Shown: one piece after another, positions 1-9,797 of the stretch
How positions within the stretch are numbered: position 1 is the first letter of the stretch
Layout: the number at the start of each line of letters is the position of its first letter
NCBI GenBank assembly: GCA_963728355.1
Contig: CAVSJQ010000015.1
Coordinates: 248,001-312,000, forward strand
From: Sva-07 sp963728355
GTDB taxonomy: Bacteria; Actinomycetota; Acidimicrobiia; Acidimicrobiales; Ilumatobacteraceae
Length of the DNA stretch: 64,000 nt
Reading direction: 5' to 3'
The notes under the pieces: model-generated
Database searches by the model: none
What the model was told of the DNA's origin: nothing
The model's input: only the letters and a program-made list of their open reading frames with translations
Position numbers and translations under genes: made by a program

Positions 1-581
1 ACCGCGAAGATTCCACTCGCGGCCGCCACGCCGAGTGCGGCGGTGACGCTGGCGAAGCGAGCGAGTCGGGCATTCGTGGCGACGAGCTCGTCGGGGTCGT
101 CCACCAGCGTCTGCACCAGGGTCTGTTTCACGATGCCCGACGCCTTGCTGGCGATCAGCAGGAGCAACACCACGGGATAGAAGGTGAGCTGGAGCAAGGT
201 GACGGCGAGGATCAGGCAGAAGACCCCGCGGGACACGAAGAAACCGGCGGCGACGAAACGCTGCGACTTCCGGAAGCGGTCGACGGCCGGGCCGACCAAC
301 GGCGACAGCACGGCCAGCGGCGCCATCGTGATCAGCAGGTAGAGCAGCACCTGCTGGCGGGAGGCGTTCGGGCTGACGTTGAAGAACAGCGAACCGGCGA
401 GGCTGACCGACACGAACGCGTCGCCGGCTGCTGCGAGCGCATGGGCGGTGGCGAGCGGTACGACGGCCCCACGACCGATCAGCGTTCGGCGCAACCGCAC
501 GTGGACCGGCACGCGCTGGTCCACGACGGGTTCGGCCCCATCGCGCGCAACACCGGCGGACATCACCCCATCTTGCAGCAT
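1..581 (-). CDS. MFS transporter, N-terminal part (runs off the left edge)
   Basis: The minus strand is open from the left edge to an ATG at 581 and reads as a major facilitator-type membrane protein. After a hydrophilic N-terminus of about 40 residues come hydrophobic segments; around residues 75-120 there is FFNVSPNASRQQVLLYLL followed by the loop GPAVDRFRKSQR, which resembles the MFS loop 2-3 signature. The substrate cannot be told. GTG at 617 and ATG at 563 are alternative starts. The C-terminal two thirds lie outside the window. The gene diverges from the formate-tetrahydrofolate ligase gene with about 105 bases between the chosen starts. Confidence 0.6.
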   Translation of the reverse strand, partial: MLQDGVMSAGVARDGAEPVVDQRVPVHVRLRRTLIGRGAVVPLATAHALAAAGDAFVSVSLAGSLFFNVSPNASRQQVLLYLLITMAPLAVLSPLVGPAVDRFRKSQRFVAAGFFVSRGVFCLILAVTLLQLTFYPVVLLLLIASKASGIVKQTLVQTLVDDPDELVATNARLARFASVTAALGVAAASGIFA

Positions 582-686
582 GCGGGGGTGAAGCGTGTTG
601 CCGTCCTCGATGGGCACGGGCGGACGGCATCGGTTGTGCCAGAGTTTCGCGATGCGTGTGAGCTACGACGGACCGGGGTTGGCAGC

Positions 687-2384
687 GTGACGTTTCCTTC
701 GGATCTCGACATCGCCAGGCAGGCGAAGCTGCAGCCGCTCACCGACATCGCCGCATCGGCGGGGATCCCGCTCGAGCTGCTCGAGCCGTACGGGACCGGC
801 GCCGCCAAGATCGACCTGGGGGCGATCGGCGCCATGGCCGACCGGCCCCGCGCCAAGTACGTGGTCGTGTCCGCGATCACCCCGACCCCGTTGGGCGAAG
901 GGAAGACCACCGTGGCGGTCGGCCTCGCCCAGGGGTTCTCCCACGTCGGCCGGAACGCAACGCTGGCCGTCCGCCAGCCGTCGATGGGTCCCACCTTCGG
1001 CATCAAGGGTGGCGCGGCCGGTGGCGGTTACAGCCAAGTCGTGCCGATGGAGATGCTCAACCTGCACCTGACCGGTGACGTCCACGCCGTCACGGCCGCC
1101 ACCAACATGTGCGCGGCCGCCGTCGATGCCCACGTCTTCCACGGCAACGCGTCGGGGCTCGACCCCCACCAGATCACGTGGCGCCGATCGATCGACGTCA
1201 ACGACCGCTCGCTGCGCAATGTCGTGACCGGGCTGGGCTCGCGTCTCGACGGCGTCCCGCGCGAGACGGGCTTCGACATCACCGCTGCGTCGGAAGTGAT
1301 GGCGACGCTGGCGCTGTGCACCGATCTCCAAGACCTTCGGCGGCGGCTCGGGCGCATCGTGGTGGGGTACACGCGTGCCGGCGATCCGGTCACCGCCGAG
1401 GACGTCGAGGTGGCCGGCGCGATGGCGGTCATCCTTCGTGAGGCGATCAAGCCCAACCTGATGCAGACGCTCGAGAACACACCGGTCCTCGTGCATGCCG
1501 GTCCGTTCGGCAACATCGCGACCGGCAATTCCTCGATCGTCGCCGATCTGATCGGGATCCACATGGGCGACTACCTCGTCACCGAGGCCGGCTTCGGCGC
1601 CGACATGGGCGCTGAACGGTTCTTCAACATCAAGTGCCGCGTGTCGGGCCTCTCCCCCGACGCCGCAGTCCTCGTGGCCACCGTTCGGGGTCTGAAGGCG
1701 CACAGCGGCAAGCACACGATCGTCGCCGGACGCCCGCTGCCCGAGGCGCTGCTCGCCGAGAACCCCGACGAGGTGCACGAGGGGGGCGCCAACCTGCGCA
1801 AGCAGTTGGAGAACATGCGCATCCACGGCTGCACCCCCGTGGTGGCGATCAACGTGTTCCCCGACGACCACCCCGCCGACATCCGCGCCATCGAGGAGAT
1901 CGCCGCCGAGTTCGGTGCACGCTCGGCGGTCTCGACCCACTTCTCCGACGGCGGTGCCGGCGCGAAGGATCTCGCTGAGGTGGTTGCCGAAGCGGCCGAG
2001 GAGCCGAGCGAGTTCGCGCTGCTGTACCCGGACGACATGCCGCTGCGCGACAAGATCCACACCGTCGCCACCAAGGTGTACGGCGCCGACGGGGTCGACT
2101 ACACACCACAGGCAGCCCGCCAGATCGACACCTACGAACGCAACGGATTCGGAAACCTGCCGGTGTGCATCGCCAAGACACACCTGTCGATCTCGTCCGA
2201 CCCGACGCTGCGTGGTGCGCCGACCGGCTGGACGCTGCCGGTGCGTGAGGTGCGGGCGTCGGTCGGCGCCGGGTTCGTCTACCCGATCTGCGGAGCGATG
2301 AGCACGATGCCCGGCCTCGGTGCGTCTCCGGCTCTGCAGCGCATCGACATCGACGCCGACGGCAACATCGTCGGGCTGAGCTGA
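687..2384 (+). CDS. fhs: Formate-tetrahydrofolate ligase
   Basis: Cytosolic one-carbon enzyme that joins formate to tetrahydrofolate with ATP to give 10-formyl-THF. The nucleotide-binding loop TPLGEGKTT lies near residue 70, followed by the family hallmark MGPTFGIKGGAAGGGYSQ and MEMLNLHLTGD. The C-terminus has ICGAMSTMPGLG, as usual for the family. The frame is open upstream to 441, but the GTG at 687 gives 565 residues, matching the normal 555-560, and starts just before the conserved LDIARQAKLQPL stretch; the upstream extension is antisense to the divergent MFS gene. Only 12 bases separate it from the next gene, suggesting co-transcription. Confidence 0.93.
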   Translation: MTFPSDLDIARQAKLQPLTDIAASAGIPLELLEPYGTGAAKIDLGAIGAMADRPRAKYVVVSAITPTPLGEGKTTVAVGLAQGFSHVGRNATLAVRQPSMGPTFGIKGGAAGGGYSQVVPMEMLNLHLTGDVHAVTAATNMCAAAVDAHVFHGNASGLDPHQITWRRSIDVNDRSLRNVVTGLGSRLDGVPRETGFDITAASEVMATLALCTDLQDLRRRLGRIVVGYTRAGDPVTAEDVEVAGAMAVILREAIKPNLMQTLENTPVLVHAGPFGNIATGNSSIVADLIGIHMGDYLVTEAGFGADMGAERFFNIKCRVSGLSPDAAVLVATVRGLKAHSGKHTIVAGRPLPEALLAENPDEVHEGGANLRKQLENMRIHGCTPVVAINVFPDDHPADIRAIEEIAAEFGARSAVSTHFSDGGAGAKDLAEVVAEAAEEPSEFALLYPDDMPLRDKIHTVATKVYGADGVDYTPQAARQIDTYERNGFGNLPVCIAKTHLSISSDPTLRGAPTGWTLPVREVRASVGAGFVYPICGAMSTMPGLGASPALQRIDIDADGNIVGLS

Positions 2385-2396
2385 GGAACCGACTCA

Positions 2397-3821
2397 ATGT
2401 CCAGCGCTCCGATCGACGCACTTCACGCGCTGCACGACCAGCTGTGGGACCACGAGCGGGGCATGGATCGCTACGCGCCGGGCGTGACCCCCGGCGTCGA
2501 CATCTCTCCGCTGCATCTGCACGCCGTCCGCGAGACGGCGAACGGCGCCTTCCTCGACCTCCGGGACGGCAACGTCGAGCGGGCGGTCGTCGCCCTGCGC
2601 AGTGTGCTCGCCCTGCAGTATCCGCTGTCGGATCGGCCCTGGAGCGGGACGTTCCCCACGTCGGCCGAGCAGCCCGAGCCGCCGGGCGACGACGCCGTCG
2701 AGTGGATTCACTACGACCCCAACTGGCGGCAGTTCGTCGGCGTCACGTTGGCGTTGTGCACGATCGTCCACGGTGCGTCGCTGCCGGCCGACGTCATTCA
2801 GGGCATCGACAATGCGCTCCGGAAGTGCGTGGCCGGCGAGCCGCGCGACCGCATTCCTCGGTGGTACACGAACCCAAATCTCCTGCACGCCTGGCTGCAA
2901 GGTCACGTCGCCGCCTCGACCGCCGACGCCGAACTGCGCGCCGCGGCGCACGTCCGACTGGCGGTGCCGATGGAGCGACTGCTTCGCTACGGCGATCTCG
3001 ACGAGTACAACTCGCCGACCTACGACGGCATCGACCTGTTGGCGATCGGTCTGTGGGCCATGCATCCGCCCACCGAGGGCTTCGCCGACGCTGCCGCGAC
3101 CATGCTGCCGCAGATCGGCCGGCGGATCTCGACGCTCTACCACCGTCGGTTCGGCACTGCGTGCGGACCGTACGTCCGCGCCTACGGTCTGGCGCCGACC
3201 GAGTACGTGTCGCTGTCGGGGCTGTGGTACTCGACGTGTGGGGAGCCCGCCGAGACCGTGCTGCCCTCGCCGATCGAGGCCGACACCGTGCACGTGCACG
3301 ATCTGTACTTCCTTCCGCTCATCGAGCATCTCGCCCCGGCGGTCACACCGCATCTCGAGCTCACCGCAGTCGACGACGAGCGCCTGCACGGTCAGCAGTT
3401 CCGTGACTCGGTGGCCAAGAGTCTGCTCCGGCCCGACGTGGCGATCGGCTGGGAGCAAGGTCGCCGTCACCAGACCTCGCTCGATCAGTACGTCCCGTTC
3501 ACCGCGCACGTCGCCGAGCCCGACGGCACGACGAACGCAATCGGACTGATGTTGCCGCCCGAGACCGCGTGGGTCGACGTCGAACGTGTCGGCGACCTCG
3601 ACTTCACCGTCCGCGCCGCCGGACGGAACGACAAGGTGGGGCTACGGATCGTCGGCACCACGCCGTCGCCGGGCGACGGGGAGTTCCACCTCGGACGCCT
3701 CACCTTGGGGTTCGACGCTCCGCCGGACAGCGTGACGGACGGCTCGACGCATGGCCGGCCCGAACTCGTCCTCACGTGGTCGACCGAGACGGTCGTCGCC
3801 CACATCTCACTGGCCGACTGA
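2397..3821 (+). CDS. Hypothetical protein, 474 aa
   Basis: I do not recognise this gene. The 474-residue product has no signal peptide or membrane segment. Residues about 1-320 are rich in Trp, Tyr and His and helical in pattern, with motifs such as DPNWRQFVGVTLALC and YNSPTYDGIDLLAIGLWAM that recall alpha/alpha-toroid lyases or DUF2264-like proteins. The last 130 residues look beta-rich (VGLRIVGTTPSPGDGEFHLG). That architecture, a helical toroid followed by a beta domain, is a guess from composition. It lies 12 bases downstream of fhs on the same strand and converges on an MFS gene 40 bases further on. Confidence 0.7.
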   Translation: MSSAPIDALHALHDQLWDHERGMDRYAPGVTPGVDISPLHLHAVRETANGAFLDLRDGNVERAVVALRSVLALQYPLSDRPWSGTFPTSAEQPEPPGDDAVEWIHYDPNWRQFVGVTLALCTIVHGASLPADVIQGIDNALRKCVAGEPRDRIPRWYTNPNLLHAWLQGHVAASTADAELRAAAHVRLAVPMERLLRYGDLDEYNSPTYDGIDLLAIGLWAMHPPTEGFADAAATMLPQIGRRISTLYHRRFGTACGPYVRAYGLAPTEYVSLSGLWYSTCGEPAETVLPSPIEADTVHVHDLYFLPLIEHLAPAVTPHLELTAVDDERLHGQQFRDSVAKSLLRPDVAIGWEQGRRHQTSLDQYVPFTAHVAEPDGTTNAIGLMLPPETAWVDVERVGDLDFTVRAAGRNDKVGLRIVGTTPSPGDGEFHLGRLTLGFDAPPDSVTDGSTHGRPELVLTWSTETVVAHISLAD

Positions 3822-3861
3822 CCGACACGTGCGTCGCCCCGTCAGCGTCGTCGGTCGATCC

Positions 3862-5178
3862 TCACGGTCGGCGCAATCGCTCGCGTGAGACCCGCAGTGG
3901 GCGCGACGTGAGGCGGATGGCGAACTCCGTCGCCCGCGCCGGCATCGGGACGAAGGGGCCCTGGCCGCTGAGCGGCACGGCCTCTTCGGCCACCAAGCGA
4001 TATCCGACGTAGGCCGCGATCAGGCCGTGCGTCGCCACGAGGCACCAGAAGAACGCCGTCTCGCCGAACGACGCCATGATCGCTCCGGCGATGATCGGCC
4101 CCAGCACGGCGCCGGTCCCGTTGACTCGCAGCGACGTGCCGCTTGCGCCCATCGCCGTGCCGGGAGCCGCCCGGTCGAGCGTGTGCGACAGTAGGAGCGA
4201 GTACAGCGGGAACGTGAGGCCTCCGAGCACGAAGATCACCGGCAGGGTGGCGGAGCTGCCCTCGGGAATCAGGCCGAGCAATCCGGCGACCGACGCCGCA
4301 GCGACGGCGACGACGAAGATGACACCACGGCGGGGAAGCCGATCGGATGCCCAACCGATCGGCCACTGCATCGCCAACGCTCCGAGCGACGGCAAGGCCA
4401 GGAACGCCGCCGTCATCCCGGCGCCGAAGCCGGCACGCGTCGCGTAGACGGCGCTCAGCCCGAAAAGGATCCCGTGCGACGCGCCGACGAAGAAGATGCC
4501 GACCATGCCGGTGGGAGCGGTGCGGAAGAACTCGCGCACCTTCATCGTCGGAGAGATGCGCACCGGGGGCGCGTCGGTGGTCGCAGCGAGCGCGAAGGGC
4601 ACGAACGACATCGACACGAGGATCGAGGCGACGACGAACAGCGTTGCATCGCCGGGGTCGCCGGTCGCGATCAACAGCTGTCCGAGCCCCAGGCCGCCCA
4701 TCGAGGCGATCATGTACACCGCCAGGGTGCGGCCACGGGTACGGGGCGTCGACGCATCGTTCAACCACGACTCGACGACGACGTACAACCCGGCCATGCA
4801 GAAGCCGAACACGAACCGAAGCACGCCCCAGCTGAACGGGTTGACCCAGACGAAGTGCATCAGGACCACACACGAAGCGAGCGACGCGAGACTGGCGAAG
4901 ACGCGGATGTGCCCGACGCCCGACAGCCACCTGACCACGAGCACCGGGCCGAGGAGGAAGCCGGCGAAGTAGCACGCCATCACCACGCCACTCGTCTGCA
5001 CATCGAAGCCTTCGTCGACCATCCGCACGCCGAGCACCGCGAGATTGAGACCGTTGCCGACCATCAGCATCGTGAAGCCCAGGAAGAGCGTCCACAACGC
5101 CACCCCGCCACGTACGGTCGGCTGCAGCTCGTCCTCGCCGTCCGGACGACGATCGGGGTGCGGTTGGGTCAGCGACAC
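3862..5178 (-). CDS. MFS transporter, YcaD-like
   Basis: A 438-residue inner-membrane protein with about 12 hydrophobic segments and the MFS layout. The stretch YVVVESWLNDAS near residue 140 is characteristic of the YcaD/FsR-like branch, and WPIGWASDRLPRRG in the middle is the second-half copy of the MFS loop motif. The substrate is unknown. The start is GTG at 5178; a TAACGT hexamer lies 9 nt upstream. It converges on the 474-residue hypothetical gene, and the S4-domain gene ends 28 bases upstream on the same strand. Confidence 0.85.
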   Translation of the reverse strand: MSLTQPHPDRRPDGEDELQPTVRGGVALWTLFLGFTMLMVGNGLNLAVLGVRMVDEGFDVQTSGVVMACYFAGFLLGPVLVVRWLSGVGHIRVFASLASLASCVVLMHFVWVNPFSWGVLRFVFGFCMAGLYVVVESWLNDASTPRTRGRTLAVYMIASMGGLGLGQLLIATGDPGDATLFVVASILVSMSFVPFALAATTDAPPVRISPTMKVREFFRTAPTGMVGIFFVGASHGILFGLSAVYATRAGFGAGMTAAFLALPSLGALAMQWPIGWASDRLPRRGVIFVVAVAAASVAGLLGLIPEGSSATLPVIFVLGGLTFPLYSLLLSHTLDRAAPGTAMGASGTSLRVNGTGAVLGPIIAGAIMASFGETAFFWCLVATHGLIAAYVGYRLVAEEAVPLSGQGPFVPMPARATEFAIRLTSRPLRVSRERLRRP

Positions 5179-5206
5179 GGGACGCGCACGTTAGCGACGG
5201 CGACGT

Positions 5207-5566
5207 TCACTTCGATCGGCCGCGGAGGCGGTCCAGCTGCCGCTTGTCGCGTTTCGTCGGACGGCCCGCGCCGCGATCACGTTGGAACACCGGCACGTCG
5301 AGTTCGCGTTCGGGTGGCGGCGGGCTGTGATCGACGAAACAATCCGCAGCAACGCTCGCACCGACACGCTTGACGATCAGCCGGGTGACCTCGAGGATCC
5401 GTGCACGATCGTGGAGGTACGCCTCGACGCGATCGCCGACCTTCACCGGTGTCGCCGGTTTCGCCGTCGTGCCGTTCACCTCGACGTGGCCACCACGGCA
5501 GGCCGCAGCGGCGTCGCTGCGCGTCTTGGTCAGTCGCACCGACCACAACCACTGATCCACACGCAC
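5207..5566 (-). CDS. S4-domain RNA-binding protein, Hsp15-like
   Basis: A 119-residue protein with an N-terminal S4 fold (RVDQWLWSVRLTKTRSDAA, then GGHVEVNG and VKVGDRVE) and a basic C-terminus (GRPTKRDKRQLDRLRGRS). This matches Hsp15/YbcJ-like proteins that bind ribosomal RNA or stalled 50S subunits. The frame extends upstream to 5782, but that stretch crosses a hairpin and the end of aguA; GTG at 5566 starts immediately before the conserved VDQWLW and is preferred (GTG at 5560 is also possible). A 28-base gap separates it from the MFS gene downstream. Confidence 0.85.
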   Translation of the reverse strand: MRVDQWLWSVRLTKTRSDAAAACRGGHVEVNGTTAKPATPVKVGDRVEAYLHDRARILEVTRLIVKRVGASVAADCFVDHSPPPPERELDVPVFQRDRGAGRPTKRDKRQLDRLRGRSK

Positions 5567-5614
5567 CGATTCGATGGTGTTCAGCCTCCCACAGCCGGCA
5601 GCGTCCCAACCGAC

Positions 5615-5667
5615 CCGAAAAATGCGTGCCGGACCGCCGCCCGCGGGCAGATCCGCACATTTTTCGG
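5615..5667 (-). terminator. Long imperfect hairpin between aguA and the S4 gene
   Basis: Arms CCGAAAAATGCG (5615-5626) and CGCACATTTTTCGG (5654-5667) are complementary except for a two-base bulge, closing a GC-rich loop. On the minus strand it lies 47 bases after the aguA stop and 48 bases before the S4 start, so it could end the agmatine transcript or act in the S4 leader. The A/T-rich arms are unusual in this GC-rich DNA. Confidence 0.5.
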
Positions 5668-5714
5668 GGGGGGACGGCGACGGGCCCTCCAGCGAGTGGG
5701 AGCGACGCGGTCGT

Positions 5715-6722
5715 TCAGGTGGGGATCTGCTGGGTGATGCAGTGGATGCCGCCACCACCTGCGGCGAGGATCGCGCCGACATCGAGTGCGACCGCCTCTC
5801 GGCCCGGATACTGCTCGCTGATCAGGGCGACCATGTCGGCGTCGGCAGGATGCCCGCACGTGGGAATCAGCACCAGCCCGTTGCCGAGGTAGTAGTTGAG
5901 GTACGGCACGACGACACGCTCGGGTCCCTCGCCACGGTCGATCTCGGCGAACGGCAGGACCGGCACGGTGACGACCTCGATCGCACGTCGCCTCGCATCG
6001 ATCGCTCCCTGGGCGACCCGTCGGTCGATGTCGAGACGCAGCCAGTCGTCCTCGTTCCGATCGGCGCAGCCCTGCACCACGAGTCGCCCGGGTGCCGCGA
6101 AGGCGGCGATGTTGTCGACGTGACCGTCGGTGTCGTCGTCGAGCGCCAATCCGTGGGGCAACCAAAGAATCCGTTCCGCGCCCAGCTCGGTGCGCAGCGC
6201 CGACTCGATGCCCGACTGGGTCATCGTCGGGTTGCGGTTGGGGTGCATGAGGCACTGCGTGGTGGTGACGATCGTGCCGTCACCGTCACTGGTGATCGAC
6301 CCGCCCTCGAACACCATCTCGATCGACCGCACGGGATCTCCCCGACGGTCGGCGAAACGGCGGGCGGCCGCGGCATCGTCGGCGTAGGGCAGGAACTTCT
6401 CGCCCCACGAGTTGAACTGCCAGTCGGTCGCCAACCGATCGCCGGCGTCGTCGAGCACGTAGATCGGTCCCGAATCGCGGAACCACGAGTCGTCGATCGC
6501 CTGCTCGATCACCTCGACGTTCGCAGCGCACATCGCCGCTGCACGCTCGGCGGTGCCCGGTGCGGCCAGCATCGTCACCGGCTCGAACCGGGAGATGGCG
6601 TTGGCGACCTCGGCGTGTGCGACCTCGGCGTCGGCGTACAGCTCGCCCCACATGTCGGTGCGCGCCGGCCAGCACATCGCCGTCCGCTCGTGCGGCTCCC
6701 ACTCCGCCGGCAACCGCGTCAC
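5715..6722 (-). CDS. aguA: Agmatine deiminase
   Basis: Hydrolyses agmatine to N-carbamoylputrescine and ammonia in the cytosol. The 335-residue length is close to other bacterial enzymes. Guanidine-handling motifs are visible: DSWFRDSGP, TDGHVDN and the C-terminal GGGGIHCITQ, whose Cys328 is the expected nucleophile. It lies downstream of aguB on the same strand, separated by a repeat doublet of 103 bases, so the two steps agmatine to carbamoylputrescine to putrescine are encoded side by side. Start ATG at 6722; no closer alternative precedes the conserved LPAEWEPHE. Confidence 0.92.
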   Translation of the reverse strand: MTRLPAEWEPHERTAMCWPARTDMWGELYADAEVAHAEVANAISRFEPVTMLAAPGTAERAAAMCAANVEVIEQAIDDSWFRDSGPIYVLDDAGDRLATDWQFNSWGEKFLPYADDAAAARRFADRRGDPVRSIEMVFEGGSITSDGDGTIVTTTQCLMHPNRNPTMTQSGIESALRTELGAERILWLPHGLALDDDTDGHVDNIAAFAAPGRLVVQGCADRNEDDWLRLDIDRRVAQGAIDARRRAIEVVTVPVLPFAEIDRGEGPERVVVPYLNYYLGNGLVLIPTCGHPADADMVALISEQYPGREAVALDVGAILAAGGGGIHCITQQIPT

Positions 6723-6747
6723 CCCCGACCGCCTCTCGACGTGGCCG

Positions 6748-6843
6748 GCGATGAGCGAAAAGCCGGGATCCGGGCGGTTGGCTCATCGCTCCGCGCTCGA
6801 CCGGCCGGGCGATGAGCGAAACGCCGGGATTCGGGCGGTTGGC

Positions 6844-6850
<7 letters not shown>
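6748..6850 (+). repeat. Doublet of the 42-nt hairpin repeat
   Basis: Two 42-nt units at 6748-6789 and 6809-6850 with a 19-nt gap. Each has outer arms GCGATGAGC and GCTCATCGC, an inner GC-rich stem, and the asymmetric strands GAAA and GGTTG that fix its orientation as plus. The right arm of the second unit contains the TGA stop of aguB (6844-6846), so the repeat overlaps coding sequence. Confidence 0.95.
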
Positions 6851-7728
<878 letters not shown>

Positions 7729-7735
7729 CGCGGAG

Positions 7736-7741
7736 ACGCTA
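7736..7741 (-). promoter_or_regulatory. -10-like hexamer of a probable leaderless aguB transcript
   Basis: TAGCGT on the minus strand lies 7 nt before the aguB ATG, the spacing expected if transcription starts at the A of the start codon. The same arrangement recurs before four other genes here. No clear -35 was identified. Confidence 0.4.
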
Positions 7742-7770
7742 CTGGCCGGCCGAGCAGCAGACGTGCGGGC

Positions 7771-8622
7771 TCACCCGTCGGTGAGCGCGTCGGCTCGTTG
7801 CCATGCGGCTTCCAGCCGATCGAGGCGCTCAGTTGCGCTCGAGCGCAGCGCCGTGGCGACATCGGCGACGAGCAGGTCCAGTAGCGCGAGCGTGCCGACG
7901 TGGCTGTCGAAGGGGCCCGCCGACGCCGCTTCGACGACGAAGGCGTGGTCGGCCGAACGGCCGAGCGGCGACAGCACACTGTCGGTGATCGCCACCACGG
8001 CCGCACCGTTCGCACGCGCCTCCCCCTGGGCATCGATCAGCCACCGTTCGTAGCGCCGAAGATCGAGTGCCACCACGGTCGCCTCGGCGCCGACCAGGGC
8101 GAGCGTGCGCACGATGTCGATCGCGTTGCCGTCGAGGAGTCGACAGGCCGGGCGCAGCTGTTCGAGATCGCCGACGAACTGTGTCGCCACTCCCCGCGAG
8201 GCGACCCCGGAGAGCACCAGCACCGGGCGTGCCCGGTCGGCCAGCAGTGCGACCGCACCAGCGAGCATCGCGGGGTCGACCGCCTCCAACGTCGCTCGGA
8301 CGTTCGAGATCTCGGCCATGAGGTGCCGATCGAGCAACGCCGCTCCGCGCGTCGCCGGCTCGTCGCGGATCCGTTCCGCGGCCGGACGAAGTTGTCGGGC
8401 GAGGTCGTGACGGATCGACGCCTGCAGCTCCGAGTACCCGTCGAAGCCGAGCTTCACGGCGAACCGCACGACGGTGGCGGTGCCGGCACCCGATGCGGCA
8501 GCGAGCTCCGCGACCGTGCCGAAGGCGACGACCTGCGGGTCGGCGAGGATCGTCTCGGCGATCCGTCGTTCGGACGGCGTGAGGCGTGCGGCTCGCTCGC
8601 GGAGCCGTTGCTCGACCTCCAT
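7771..8622 (-). CDS. RpiR-family transcriptional regulator (HTH + SIS)
   Basis: 283 residues. The N-terminal 75 form the RpiR helix-turn-helix (LTPSERRIAETILADP, then TVAELAAASGAGTATVVRFA, KLGFDGYSEL). Residues about 110-250 form a SIS-type sugar-phosphate-binding domain (VLVLSGVASRGVATQFVGDL). Such regulators sense phosphosugars or small metabolites. ATG at 8622 is preferred over the upstream 8664 because it starts immediately before the conserved EVEQRLRE. It lies 42 bases upstream of aguB on the same strand and diverges from the oxygenase gene, so it may regulate both. Confidence 0.88.
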   Translation of the reverse strand: MEVEQRLRERAARLTPSERRIAETILADPQVVAFGTVAELAAASGAGTATVVRFAVKLGFDGYSELQASIRHDLARQLRPAAERIRDEPATRGAALLDRHLMAEISNVRATLEAVDPAMLAGAVALLADRARPVLVLSGVASRGVATQFVGDLEQLRPACRLLDGNAIDIVRTLALVGAEATVVALDLRRYERWLIDAQGEARANGAAVVAITDSVLSPLGRSADHAFVVEAASAGPFDSHVGTLALLDLLVADVATALRSSATERLDRLEAAWQRADALTDG

Positions 8623-8693
8623 GAACCGCCCACCGTAGCGGTCAGGCACCGCACAGCAGCGCATCGTTGATCACGGCCGTTTCAGCATTCCGC

Positions 8694-8699
8694 TATACT
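8694..8699 (+). promoter_or_regulatory. Candidate -10 box of the oxygenase gene
   Basis: TATACT is the best -10 match in the 115-base space between the divergent RpiR and oxygenase genes, 38 bases before the oxygenase ATG. TTGATC at 8667 is 21 bases upstream, too far for a standard -35, so the assignment is tentative. Confidence 0.35.
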
Positions 8700-8737
8700 T
8701 GGCACATCTGTTCCACCGACGATCCGAGGAGGCGACC

Positions 8738-9700
8738 ATGTCCGCGACGAGTGCAACCACCACCCACTGCGCACCGGCAACGGTCGATGCCTCCGGCTGG
8801 GTCATCAGCACCACACCCGGCGATCGACTGGACGACGAACTCGTCCGGCTTGCCGCACTCGGCGCCCGGGATCTCCCCGTCGAGGTCGACGAGGCGATCG
8901 TGCGGTTCGCATCCGAGTCGCATCGCTCGGGCGCACTCCTGATCCGCAACGCGCCCATCGGCGAACTCCCGGCGACGCCGGCCACGCCCGAGTCGCCCGT
9001 CGACAAGGATCTCGCCACGGAGCTCGCACTGCTCACCGTCGCCCGCCGACTCGGCCAGCCGGTCGGCTATGTCCCTGAGCACGGCGGACGCATCGTGCAG
9101 AACATCGTGCCGACACAGACCGACGCTGATCGGCAGACCTCCACGTCGTCGCGCTCGAACCTGATGTTCCACACCGAGACCGCGTTCCACCCGTTCCGCC
9201 CCCGCTACCTGCTGCTGTTGTGCCTGCGCGGCGACCCGTCGGCACACACCACGCTGGTGTCGGTGCACGAGCTGATCGATCGGCTTCCCGACGACGCCGT
9301 CGAGATCATGTTCCAGCCCCGCTTCCGCACTGCGGTCGATGCCAGCTTCCTGGGCGGCCGCAACAACGAGCTCGGCGCGGCACGACCGTTGATCACCGGC
9401 ACACGCGACGAGCCCACGTTCGTGTTCGACGCCGATCTCACGGTCGGCATCGACAGCGAGGCAGAGGATGTCCTCGTCCACGTACGCGACATGATCGAGG
9501 AGATCAAGACGTCCGTCGTCCTCGAGCCCGGCGACCTGCTCGTCGTCGACAACAACATCGCCGTCCACGGGCGCTCGCCGTTCATCCCCCGCTTCGACGG
9601 CAGGGACCGATGGCTGCAGCGCTCGTTCGTGGTCTGCGACCTGGCGCCGAGCGCAGGTCAGCGCATCGGCCGCGTGATCACCACCGAATTCGGCCACTGA
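8738..9700 (+). CDS. Fe(II)/2-oxoglutarate oxygenase, clavaminate synthase-like
   Basis: A 320-residue non-haem iron oxygenase. Iron ligands are His145 and Glu147 in MFHTETAFHPF and His277 in NNIAVHGRSPF; Arg295 in WLQRSF should bind 2-oxoglutarate. The HxE rather than HxD facial triad is typical of the CAS-like branch (clavaminate synthase, the arginine hydroxylases VioC/OrfP, asparagine oxygenase AsnO), which hydroxylate free or carrier-bound amino acids. The ATG at 8738 follows a good GGAGG site, so it is preferred over 8699. Its place opposite RpiR-aguB-aguA suggests a guanidino compound or arginine as substrate, but that is inference. Confidence 0.82.
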   Translation: MSATSATTTHCAPATVDASGWVISTTPGDRLDDELVRLAALGARDLPVEVDEAIVRFASESHRSGALLIRNAPIGELPATPATPESPVDKDLATELALLTVARRLGQPVGYVPEHGGRIVQNIVPTQTDADRQTSTSSRSNLMFHTETAFHPFRPRYLLLLCLRGDPSAHTTLVSVHELIDRLPDDAVEIMFQPRFRTAVDASFLGGRNNELGAARPLITGTRDEPTFVFDADLTVGIDSEAEDVLVHVRDMIEEIKTSVVLEPGDLLVVDNNIAVHGRSPFIPRFDGRDRWLQRSFVVCDLAPSAGQRIGRVITTEFGH

Positions 9701-9761
9701 CCGAACCACGGCACTGCGAACTCGATGTGAGGCGCCCGGCGACGTGCGCTGTACGGGGCCC

Positions 9762-9797
9762 AACGGTCACGTTTGGCCCGGCACGGTGTGACAGTCA
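9762..9797. repeat. Copy of the second hairpin repeat family (degenerate arm)
   Basis: GGCCCGGCACGGTGTGACAG at 9775-9794 nearly matches the copy at 40648-40685, where GTGTGACAG is the right arm of a perfect 13-bp stem. Here the left arm (GGTCACG) has diverged. It lies between the convergent oxygenase and kup genes and reaches the kup stop codon. Confidence 0.6.

Noticed and set aside
663..2183. Long open frame antisense to fhs (506 residues)
   Set aside because: Its translation is low-complexity and rich in Arg, Gly, Asp and Val, as expected for a shadow in high-GC DNA. The sense frame is a clear Fhs.
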